Part shown: positions 35,820-45,864 of the stretch, in pieces | Numbering within the stretch: the stretch's first letter is position 1 | Layout: every line of letters begins with the position of its first letter | Assembly: GCF_000801105.2 (NCBI RefSeq) | Contig: NC_079515.1 | Span: 24,203,407-24,267,406, forward strand | Direction: 5' to 3' | Origin: Raphanus sativus | Lineage: Eukaryota > Streptophyta > Magnoliopsida > Brassicales > Brassicaceae | Length of the DNA: 64,000 nucleotides | Translations under genes and position numbers: made by a program | The notes under the pieces: generated by a model | Databases searched by the model: none | Seen by the model: only the letters and a program-made list of their open reading frames with translations | Told to the model about the DNA's origin: nothing

Positions 35820-36696
35820 TGTATCTTTCTTTGTAGTACTACTCCTCGGTTGATTGTATCCATGGATCTTCCCCATTTGCAAATACTATCAGAGGTAAAT
35901 AACCGAAAAAAAAAGCAATAACAATCTGATCTCACGTATTACTCAAATTTGGAGATCAAAACCTTGTTGATGCTGAATGATTATGATACCGTACTATTCT
36001 AAGTACGTTTCAAGCAAAAACTTATCATCATCAGCAAAGTATTCAACTTACCTTGCGACAAAAGAATCAGGTTCGTCAAGGTTTACATTCAAGTAAACAT
36101 TATACATCATTTCAACCATAACCAATGGCACAAACACTGCCTAGGAGGATCTGAAACAAAGAATGGCTCAACAAGATTGCATTTCAAAGGAGTGATGACA
36201 TGAAACCCAAAAGTGTTCACTGTCATCAGTACCATAACCGCCGAGACTTTTGAATACGAATGACCAAATGAGCCTAACAAGATGAACCTAGCCATAAGTG
36301 AAGTTATAGAGGAGAGGAGACACCTGTTGGTGATAGATAATCCTAGTTGTTTTTGGTTAAGAAGATATTCCCACGGTTTAATAAAAAAGTGTGAGTAATT
36401 TTTTTTTTCGAAACTAATTAATTAAAGAGAGTTATTTTAAAATCTATTCTAAAAACGTGTGAAAAGATCAAAAATTTTATATTAGTGAACAGAGAGAGTA
36501 AACAGAAAGCATAATTAAAAGAAAATTAAATCAAATATTTTTAGTGTTTTATTATAATTATTCATTAAGAAGATAAAACATATAATTAAATAATTAAAAT
36601 CAAACACACGTGCGTGTATCTATTCTATTAATCAAAACCCTCAAGCCAAGGATACCCTAAAATGTTGTTGGTGTAGAGAAGTTTGAGAGGAAAAGT
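35820..36696. other. Spacer between Copia element and F-box gene
   Basis: No secure gene. A 62-codon open frame on the minus strand (36107-36295, MARFILLGSFGHSYSK...) has no recognised relative and lacks supporting exons. The rest is AT-rich and presumably holds the F-box gene promoter. Confidence 0.4.
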
Positions 36697-38474
36697 ATGT
36701 TTGAACAGCTTTTATTATTTTTCGGCTCAATTGATGTTAGGTTGCAAGCTGGAGATGTGATTTTGATACTGCTAGAACAAGGGATTCCAGTACTGTTAAA
36801 ACACGTATCCCGAAGATTCTCATCAAAGAAAAGAACCCGAAGAATTGAAGTAGAATTAGAAGACAAGATCAGTGCTCTGCCCGACGAGTTGCTCGTGCAG
36901 ATATTGTCTCTTGTTCCGACAAAAGATGCAGTAGCCACCATGATCTTATCAAAACGATGGAGGTACATTTGGACGATGGTGCCAAAGCTTGACTATAATA
37001 TGAATGACGGTATTCACAAAGTAGGTTTCCTTGACTTTTTGTTTGGGAAAAGTTATCAACGGTGGTTTTTACGGTTTATTGATGAGTCGTTACTAGTCCA
37101 CAAGGCACCTGTATTAGAAAAACTAGCTATTGAACTCGGTGGGAAATGCCCTGTTGATGTAAATGTGGACGTTGGAAAGTGGATTGAAAAAGCGGTTGTT
37201 AGTAAGGTGCGTGAGATAGAGTTAGTGCTTATGTGGTCTGCCGAGCATACTAGCTTGCCTAAGAGCCTTTACACATGCAATACACTCGCCTCTTTAAGTC
37301 TTTTCGGAAAGATTATCGTGGATGTTCCTTCTCTGGCTTGCCTCCCATCCCTGGAAGAGCTTGAACTTAACTCTGTGGTATACAAAGATGAAGATTCTCT
37401 TGCTCGGCTTTTATCAAGTTGTCCTAATCTCAAATATTTGGATGTGGAACGACATCCCCAAGACAACGTGAAAATTTTCAATATAAAAGCCCCATTATTA
37501 GAAAACTTATACTATTTGTATGTGGAGTTAAGATCACACGACGAAGGCACTGGTGGGGGGACTTTGGCTATAGATTCTCCGGCATTAAATGAAATCTTCA
37601 TCGCTGATTACTCGGGAGACTCTTGCTCCATTGAGAACAAACCTCGCCTTGACAAGGCATTTATCAGCGGTTCTTGTTACCCTGATGACAAGTTTATGAC
37701 ATGTCTTTCTTCAGTCAGATACCTCGAGTTAGTTTTGAACTTTGCGACGGTATGCAATGCTCTTGTACAGATTCATTAGGATGATCATTATCTATTTAGC
37801 ATGATCACATTTCTATGGGTTTTTTTTTTCTTTACTTATGTGTACTTATGTGTTGTTGTGTTGTTGTGTTGTTCATTGCAGTTTGTGTGGTTTAACACTA
37901 TTAACTTCTCACAGCTTCTGGAATGTAAGATAAGACTTGTACACGAGTTAGACTGGTTAGAACCGCTAATGTTTTTACTTCAAAATTCTCCTAATCTAAA
38001 AGTTCTTTCCATCGACAAGGTTTGTTCTTTCCTTCATGCAGTTTTTGATGGAGTAATCAAAGTAAAATTTCATTATATTATCTATTGTGGTCTTTTTTAC
38101 AGACATTCATTCGATATGTGGAGGAGTCGCCACTTTCATGGAACCAACCGAGTTCTGTTCCCGAATGTTTGTCAAGCCATCTAGAGATCTTTGAATGGAA
38201 TGAATATGGAGGAAGAAACGAAGAGAAAGAATTGGTAAAATACATCTTTGCCAACTCTAACTGCTTACAGAGAGCTAGATTCTCCTTGAAATCAACCGGC
38301 AAAAAGAATAAGAAGAAGATGATGGAAGAGTTGGGATCTATGTCTAGGATTTCGACATCATCCCAGCTTCTCTTCTCCACTGAACTGGAATATGTGAGCG
38401 TTATATATGAAACCTGTTCGGGATTTGGTCCGATATTTCGAATTTTTTCCGGATATTTTGGTTTAGAGGTATAG
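36697..38474 (+). CDS. F-box / LRR / FBD-domain protein
   Basis: Three exons, 36697-37749, 37882-38019 and 38103-38474, give 520 residues. The F-box begins DKISALPDELLVQILSLVPT near residue 55 and continues through LSKRWRYIWTMVP. Plant FBD-type leucine-rich repeats follow (LPSLEELELNSV, CPNLKYLDVE). The FBD region in exon 3 includes SSVPECLSSHLEIFEWNEY and CLQRARFSL. Such proteins are the substrate-recognition part of SCF ubiquitin ligases; the substrate is unknown. The N-terminal ~50 residues before the F-box are unusual, so the true start may differ. The last ~25 residues run into GGATATTTTGG-type repeat DNA, so the natural C-terminus may be replaced. Position fits At3g53550. Confidence 0.8.
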
Positions 38475-38735
38475 AATCCGTTCGGGTATTTATACATTTC
38501 AGGTCGAATTCAAGTATGAGTTTGGTTATTTAAAACTGCTTAGAAAAACAAAACCGGGATGAACATAACTCACGAATCAATACAAAGCCATCATCCAAAT
38601 CAAATCCATCATTCAAATCAAATCATCATAGTTAACTCAAGCATTATTGTTATCTCAATACAAATAGCTAAAACGTTACAGACCATCCCACCATTCAAAC
38701 ACAATCCACCATACAACTCTCCTGATCCTCTAATC

Positions 38736-39710
38736 TTAGAAAAGCTCACCTGCAAACAAATTATTAACCAAGAAATCCTCCATGTAATTATAATTCTCCG
38801 GTACAAGTCTCTTAAACTTGAGATACTGTTCCTCCGCCTTGTCTTCCTCCTTCAGCAAAGTGTATATCGCTCCTTGGCAAAAATACGGCCAGAAATCACT
38901 TGGTTCATCTTCGACAAGCTCTTCATAAAGCTTCAGTGCTTCGCTGTGTTTCCCTCTAACCACACGAATCTGAGCCACGAGATGCTTAAACTCACGATAC
39001 TCCTTGCGCTTGTTCTCCCTCTCGCATCTCAGCATTGCTTCCTCGATTCTCCTCTCTACCTTTCTCCAATCAAGACCTGCATTGGAGTAAGCCACGACCA
39101 AGCCGTGATAAGCTTCAGCGCGAAGAGGGTGTTTAGCTAGAACCTCTTCCAGTACGGTTTTAGCTGATTGTGTATATCCATCGCAAGTAAAGTATCTGGC
39201 TTTCTGAACCGGCCATTTCGGTTCGTCCGGTTCCAGTTTTATCAGACGGTCGAGTACTTGTATAGCTTCTGGGAGCTTATAAGATCCGAATTTTACCTCC
39301 ACCAAGGAGCGAAGAGAGTCCACGTCAGTTGGGTGAGTTGCTAAATGCTCTTCGAGGGCTCTCTCTTGCTCTTCGTAGGTGACGTGTTTGTCGCTGTCCG
39401 TTGACGAAGGAGGCGTGAGGGGAGCTGCGATGGCCGGAGGTTTGAGCTGGAGGTTGAGGGAAAGGAGAGCAGCGGCGGTTGCTAGAGTGATGCATGTGGA
39501 CTTGAGGACGCGGAAAGGTGCGGACTTTTGAAGAGGGATGATCAAGTTTTGAGATTTGGAAGAGGAAGAAGCTTTGATTGAAGGGTATTTGAAAGAGGAG
39601 TTTGGTCGGATAAATGGTCTCAAGGTGGAAGATTGTTCCAGGAAGGAGGATGAAGAGGTGTGAGTGAAGAATGGCTGGCGGTGAATCTTTAATCTTCCCA
39701 GAGACTCCAT
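38736..39710 (-). CDS. Chloroplast TPR-repeat protein
   Basis: A single exon of 324 residues, starting at the ATG at 39710 (MESLGRLKIHRQPFFTH). The preceding nine in-frame codons lack an ATG. The first ~75 residues are Ser-rich and basic, like a plastid transit peptide, and a short hydrophobic stretch (TLATAAALLSLNL) follows. The rest is helical repeats: HPTDVDSLRSLVEVKF, KLPEAIQVLDRLIKLEPDEP, HPLRAEAYHGLVVAYSNAG, and near the C-terminus PSDFWPYFCQGAIYTLLKEEDKA (shortened), typical TPR units. A scaffold role in the plastid is inferred. Position fits At3g53560. Confidence 0.85.
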   Translation of the reverse strand: MESLGRLKIHRQPFFTHTSSSSFLEQSSTLRPFIRPNSSFKYPSIKASSSSKSQNLIIPLQKSAPFRVLKSTCITLATAAALLSLNLQLKPPAIAAPLTPPSSTDSDKHVTYEEQERALEEHLATHPTDVDSLRSLVEVKFGSYKLPEAIQVLDRLIKLEPDEPKWPVQKARYFTCDGYTQSAKTVLEEVLAKHPLRAEAYHGLVVAYSNAGLDWRKVERRIEEAMLRCERENKRKEYREFKHLVAQIRVVRGKHSEALKLYEELVEDEPSDFWPYFCQGAIYTLLKEEDKAEEQYLKFKRLVPENYNYMEDFLVNNLFAGELF

Positions 39711-40142
39711 GATTGTTGTTTGTGAGAAACCCTTCAAACCCCTTATTCAGTAAAGTGATCTGAGGAGAGATCAAAGCATACCGAATATTCTCTACCGTTT
39801 CTTGTCTTTTATGGGCTTCAGTCTCACGCTCCATCTACTTGTTTAAGACATGTGAAACACACATTCAACATAAACTTTTGAGTGTAAGAAACTGTAGTAA
39901 CACTTTTGAACAACCACGGAACAATCTTGGTCGGTCGTGGTCGGAGACCGAACACAGGAAACAAATAAAAACAACAGACACACGAAATAAGGTACAAAAG
40001 GCATTTCCTTCTTTCTTTTCATTTCTATACATGAAATTATGTATAACATACATGGCTACAAAAAAACACCAAGAGAAATGAAGAAACCAGAAGCTCCAGA
40101 TCTTTGAATCCCCAAACATTCATTCATCTGCTTTTCCTCTTA

Positions 40143-42786
40143 TTAGTTCTTGTGGTTATATAAAAATGGATGAGGGGTTGGGTTAAAGGGAATACTCTGT
40201 TCCCGGCTTCTTGTGAAGAAGGGATGGCTCAGTGCTTCCCTTGCCTTGAGCCTCTCCGTTGGTTCATACCGAAGCAGCCCTTGTAACAGATCTATCAGAT
40301 CACCCGCCGAGTGATCCACATGTTGCATGATCAGGTTCTGAAAAGTACAAAAGGTGGAGTCCTAATTTCAGTATCAGTTAAGTGAATGTCAATTCCTAAG
40401 TTATTTAATTTTGAGATTATTTTACCGGCAACCGGGGAAGTTTCCATACTGCTTTCAAGCTGTCTCTCGACGTTGCACCTTCAGGCCAATCTAACTTTGC
40501 ACCTCTCCTGAAGTATCTTTCCGAGCGCCGGCTGCAGGAGAACGTTTTGATTTTGATATAAAAAATTAAAAAGTTCAATTTCATTTCCGCTGGTATCTTA
40601 TGTTGCTAATAAGATTGAACTTGCTGTTCTTACTCGGCTCTGAGCACCATATGAGGTGGCAATGGTCCTAGCACCCTTTCCATCATGGCCAAATGCTCCA
40701 AATTTTCATGCGTTTGGAAAAGCGCCTCTCCCTGCAAAAATTATTCAGAAGATAGAATCTGTTGGGATGGATACGGTGAGATGAATCCTGGTGTACATAA
40801 AACATGAATAGAGGAAGTTACTCACCGAACAAAGCTCAACAAGTATGCAACCAATACTCCACAGGTCACATGGATAGTTCCATCCAACCCCTGCGATGAA
40901 GTTCAATAGTAAATACTGATTGCTATACATATAAATGTTGTCAACACAGATGTGACAAAAAGTCATAAGAGTTTACCTAGGATAACTTCTGGTGCGCGGT
41001 AATGCCTTGTGGATACAATGTAGTTATGGTCTTGATGTTCAAACGTTGTACTTCCAAAATCAATGAGCTTTATGGCACTTGACTTTGGCAGATTCTTGAA
41101 GTATGACCCATCTTTCGTGGGTCGTGATAAAAACTACATTATCATGACCACAAAGAGAAAACAAGTCAAACAATTTTAGTTATACAAGATCTTTGATAGA
41201 TACATATCACATAAGCCATGAACCTACATGCGTCCAGCTTCGAGATGATTTTATACTCACCTTATAATCAGGTATTTTGATATATTCAGACGACACCAGA
41301 AGAATGTTCTCCGGCTTCAAATCTGTGTGAATCAGACGCAAATCGTGCATATCTGTCACGACAGAATGAGAAAAGCCTGAGTACACTAGTAAACAAAAAT
41401 TTCCAGAAATACTATCTGAGCTATTTGGATTCCCTGGAGAGATTGAATGCAGTATCAAAAGAGAAACATTAAGTAATAATTACTAAATGCCTTAGTCTCG
41501 TATCAAAAAGTTCCCGAAATTTAGAATGACTTATGGCACTAATGGACTAGTATATAGAAGAATGGGTCAAGAAAAGTCCACACACATGCTACAGACTCCA
41601 AAAGTTGTCTGCCAAGCTCACGAACAAGGTCAATAGGAAATGAACGGTAGCTGTTTTTGCGGAGAAAATCATACAAACTTGGGCCAAGCTTCTCAAACAC
41701 CTGTTGAAACCATTTAAACCCATCCGCCAGCTCTTTTATAACTCACACAATACTCAGGGAGTGATTTCCCCTCAAACTTATCAAGGATAACAGAACTTAC
41801 AATACAAATATGATTACGATAGTCAAACCAATTCCGTATTTGCACACAACTGCAAGGAATGGAAGAGCTTATACCAAATGCAAAAAAAACTCAAAACTAA
41901 ACCAAGAATTAGTAAAAAGAGGAAAAGAAAGATTCTCACCGAGAACCACCAACATCATGCCTTGTAAGCCTCTGCAGCACGTCAATTTCAATCATGGCAG
42001 CTTCACGATACTTGTTTACAGACCGTATAACTTTGATGGCCACAGCTTCTTTGTTTTTATTATCAAAACATTCCAATACTTGGCCAAATGTACCTGCAAG
42101 AATACAATCCATAGGATGATGAAATTACTAATCTTTCTCCATAAGTATACTAATCATATAAGCAAAAAGGTAAACTAACAACCTTCACCCATTTTGCTGA
42201 GAATTTGATCTGCACGCACAAACAGAACAGGGGCATGTCAGTGTAACGTAGTTAACACTCCATGACGATTGAGTCAACAGTGAAACAGACACATAAGACA
42301 CTCACATCGAGGAGTCAAAGTATCTCCGACCACAAAGACAAAATGACCGTCTTTATCATCAGGTCTCCAGGGAGGAGAGCCCTGACGAGGAAGGCCATTA
42401 TAAAACAAGTTCGGGTACACGAAATTCGGTACCAGTCCACTTGCAAACTCTTGACCATAGTACAACGGAGGATGAAATACCTGAAGCAAAACAAAACACA
42501 CCACTTTAAAAAAAAAAAAAAAGTCAAAACTTTTTAACACAAGTCAAAAAGTCTCGTCCAAGAAAAAAGACAGCTGAATCAAATAGCAGAAGGATCAATT
42601 TGGTATGTATGAGGACGATTCGTTTACCGGAGGAGGAGGAAGAGGAGGTGGCGCAGCATCCCAAGCCAATCGGGGCCGTTTTCTCGGACGCTTATCGACG
42701 ATCCGATGCGGGAATTCAACGTTCCGGTGAGTTTCTAGGATCATCGCGATCGAGCTAGGTTTCTCACGATGCACACTGCTTTGCAT
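40143..42786 (-). CDS. AFC1: LAMMER-type (CLK) dual-specificity protein kinase
   Basis: Twelve exons on the minus strand: 42628-42786, 42306-42480, 42183-42209, 41940-42093, 41801-41849, 41586-41700, 41261-41352, 40977-41133, 40826-40890, 40634-40731, 40426-40531 and 40143-40337. They give 463 residues with consistent phases. The kinase phosphorylates SR proteins and so controls splicing; RS2Z32 in this window is of the substrate class. Seen motifs are the Gly loop GEGTFGQV, the catalytic lysine in VAIKVI, and [11 protein letters not shown] (LAMMER kinases have HTDLKPEN where others have HRDLKPEN). Also present are LIDFGS in place of DFG at the metal-binding loop, and the subfamily signature [18 protein letters not shown]. 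The N-terminus is short and proline-rich (LPPPP). Position fits At3g53570. Confidence 0.95.
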
Positions 42787-43225
42787 TTAAAAAAGGGGCA
42801 AATCCTGAGCTGAAATCAAAAACCACCCCAGGTATGATGAATCATAGATGCAAAAGTGAGGATGGATTCGAATCGAATTAAGGAGATAAGATTCTGAAAT
42901 TCGAAATCCCTAAAAAATCTTCAATTGTGAGATCTATCTCAATAGGTAACTAAAAAAGGGTGGGAAAAGTAACAGAAAATAATATAAAAAAAAAAGAGTA
43001 TAAAGTTAATGTAGCTTAGAAACTTACCGTAAATCTCTCTCTCTTGCAGATTGAATTTAACCGAGAATTCAGATCGGAGATAGGAAAATGCTATCTTCAC
43101 TAAATTGTAATGTGAGCTACAACAATAACAAGAAAAAATCTCGGGGGGGGGGGGGGATTTGACAGCGAAAGAGACTGAAAAGAAATAATGAGAGAGAGGA
43201 AAGCGAGCGAACCAAGGAAGGAGAC
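42787..43225. other. AFC1 5' region
   Basis: Contains the AFC1 5' untranslated region, probably with an intron, a G-run of ~15 at 43143-43157, and GA-rich sequence before the duplicated promoter units. Confidence 0.45.
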
Positions 43226-43586
43226 GGCGAATGAGAGAGAGAGTGAGGCTTTTACACGAAAATAATGGGCTTTTATTAAAGGCCTTTTTATTTAAATATC
43301 TGTCAACTAAAGAACGACACGAGGTCTATCATCTCCAGTTACAAACAACGCGGAGTTTAGTTACTAGAGCATCAAAACAACACGATCTTTTCTTCAAAAT
43401 CTTCCAAAATGGAGGCGAAGGAGAGAGTGGGGCTTTGCGAAGTTTTTAATGGGCTTTTTAGTAGGCCTTTTCACTAAATATACGTCCACAAAATAGCGAC
43501 ACGAAGATTGTTATATCCTGATGTAAACAACGCGGAGTTTATTAAGTAGAACAATAGAACAACACGATGTTTTCTGTAAAGTCTCT
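43226..43586 (+). promoter_or_regulatory. Tandemly duplicated promoter/leader unit upstream of DAPF
   Basis: Two ~188-bp units start at about 43226 and 43414. Both contain in order GGCGA-(A/G)-GAGAG, AATGGGCTTTT with AGGCCTTTT (site II-like), a CGACACGA motif, AACAACGCGGAGTTTA and AACAACACGAT. They have diverged by substitutions and small indels. The second unit abuts the DAPF start. Duplicated TGGGC sites suggest a doubled activator input; that is inference. Confidence 0.75.
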
Positions 43587-43631
43587 CACAGTCACAGAGA
43601 GTTCGAACAGAGAAAATAATCGGAAGCAGAC

Positions 43632-45153
43632 ATGGAGATAGCCGCCACTACCTCTGTCTCCGTCGCGCCGCAGCCTCCCCGACCATCGAATGCCTTTTCA
43701 AGGAAGCCACATTCCGTCTCTTCTCTTCCATTAGCTTCCTTCCAGAGAAAACACTGCGTTGGGAACGATAAGCTCCGCGTGTCTGCGTCCTCCTCCTTGG
43801 ACGCCGTCGTCGCCGCCGAGAAAATATCTCCGGCGAGTCTTCTCGACAAGAGAGAAACCGGAGGAGTTCTTCACTTCGTGAAGTATCATGGCCTCGGCAA
43901 TGACTTCATCTTGGTAACTTTGGCATTCCAAAAATCAAAACTTTTGTTTTGGGCATTTCAAAAAATCAAAACTTTATTTTTTGGGGGTTCTCGTTAGGTT
44001 GATAACAGAGACTCATCGGAACCTAAGATCACTCAAGAGCAGGCGGCGAAGCTGTGCGATAGAAACTTCGGTGTTGGTGCAGATGGAGTGATTTTCGCAA
44101 TGCCAGGAGTCAACGGTACTGATTACGCAATGAGGATATTCAACTCAGATGGAAGCGAACCAGAGGTGGGGCCCTTTTCTGTAATGAATAATGTTTTTTA
44201 TGAGTGAGTTCTTGTTTGCTTTGCCCCCTTGAAGTTTTCAACAGTGTCTTTGGTTTATTTTGTGTCTTGTAGATGTGTGGCAATGGAGTTAGATGCTTTG
44301 CAAGGTTCATTGCTAAGCTTGAGAACTTGCAGGGGAAACATAGGTACTCTTTTGTCTCTATTCAGAGAGCTCTTGATGTTTAATCATGATCAGTATTTTT
44401 ATTTTTTGTGCGTGTGTGTGTAGTTTTACAATACATACTGGAGCTGGCCTGATTGTTCCAGAAATTCAAGATGATGGACAGGTAAACCATTTGGATCGAA
44501 GTCTCGTTAGTATTAGGGTTTAGTCATGTATCCATGATGATTGGTGAGGGCAAAGCTTTGGGTTTGTGATTGATATGGGTACTCTATACAGGCTAAGGTA
44601 GACATGGGCATACCGGTTCTTAAAGCACAAGATGTGCCCACGAAGTTGCCAGGAAACAAAGGTGAAGCTGTTATTCAAGCAGAGCTAGTTGTTGATGGAG
44701 TAAGCTGGAATGTGACATGTGTTAGTATGGGCAATCCTCATTGTATCACATTTGGTACTAAGGGTGGACCGGTACGTGCCTTATTTGCACTTTGCTGGCT
44801 AGACTTCTCATTCTGTATTTTTTTATTTATCATCACATGGAGTTTTTTTTTTCTCACTGTTTTGTATTTTTCCTTTTTGTGTCAGAACCAGAAACTGAAA
44901 GTTGACGATTTGAACTTGTCAGAGATTGGTCCAAAGTTCGAGCATCATGAAATGTTTCCAGCTAGAACTAACACAGGTTAGTGGAGGGAGATTCATTGGA
45001 AAATCTATCCAAAGTTCTCTATTATATCTTGGATTTATATATCTATATGCAGAGTTTGTGGAAGTCTTATCACGTTCTCATCTAAAAATGCGTGTCTGGG
45101 AGCGTGGAGCAGGTCAGCTAATCGTTCAAATCTTTCTCTCAGTAGTTTATCAG

Positions 45154-45197
<44 letters not shown>

Positions 45198-45521
45198 CCT
45201 TATAAGCATACTAAAAAAAATTGCAGGAGCGACTTTGGCATGTGGAACTGGAGCTTGCGCTATGGTTGTTGCAGCAGTCCTTGAAGGTCGAGCCAACAGG
45301 GTAAGTTTGGAATTTGAGAAGTTAAAATTAAACTCAAAGTTTGGATTAGCGTTTTAATTTTCTTTTTTTATTGTATACTCATTCTGATTGTCATGGTGGA
45401 ACAGAAATGCACGGTGGATCTGCCGGGAGGACCATTGGAGATAGAGTGGAAGCAAGAAGACAACCATATCTACATGACGGGTCCTGCAGAAGCTGTCTTC
45501 TACGGAAGAGCGCTGCTCTAA
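43632..45521 (+). CDS. DAPF: Diaminopimelate epimerase, chloroplast
   Basis: Nine exons: 43632-43913, 43998-44165, 44273-44343, 44424-44481, 44592-44771, 44886-44976, 45053-45112, 45227-45300 and 45405-45521, giving 366 residues. It interconverts LL- and meso-diaminopimelate, the penultimate step of lysine synthesis in the plastid, without a cofactor and using two cysteines. Both are visible, in MCGNGVRCF and ACGTGAC, one acting as base and the other as acid. The fold motif [13 protein letters not shown] begins the mature enzyme near residue 80, after an Ala/Ser-rich transit peptide. [16 protein letters not shown] and the C-terminal [15 protein letters not shown] are family signatures. Intron 7 contains a (CT)n run. 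Position fits At3g53580. Confidence 0.96.
45154..45193 (+). repeat. (CT)n microsatellite in DAPF intron 7
   Basis: About twenty uninterrupted CT dinucleotides lie between exons 7 and 8, in the polypyrimidine side of the intron. Confidence 0.95.
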
Positions 45522-45864
45522 AGGTGTCCCTTCACCGTCAATGACTTTTGTCCCTCAACCTTGTTGTTAGTCTAAAGCGCCGTGCTAAGCTCTTACATGC
45601 CCTGATTCATGAATATTGTTTTATCTACTTTTTCAGTACGATGATGTTTCAGGAAACACACCAAAAAATAAATCACTAATTTAAAATCCTGGCTCAAATA
45701 GCTTAGTTACAACGTACAACCAACTCGAATGTAACATAACATAAGCATAACAAAACTAAAATCGAGATTTAACTTTAAAAAGGACAAGAATCAGGCGACA
45801 ACTGAAACATCTAACAACACTCAAAATGCTCTCTCGTTGGCTTTGAGATATGAAAAGATAATAT

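Noticed and set aside
36107..36295. 62-codon minus-strand open frame
   Set aside because: No recognised family, no supporting exons; could be chance.
39711..39737. Upstream start for the TPR protein
   Set aside because: The codon is TTG, not ATG; the first ATG is at 39710.
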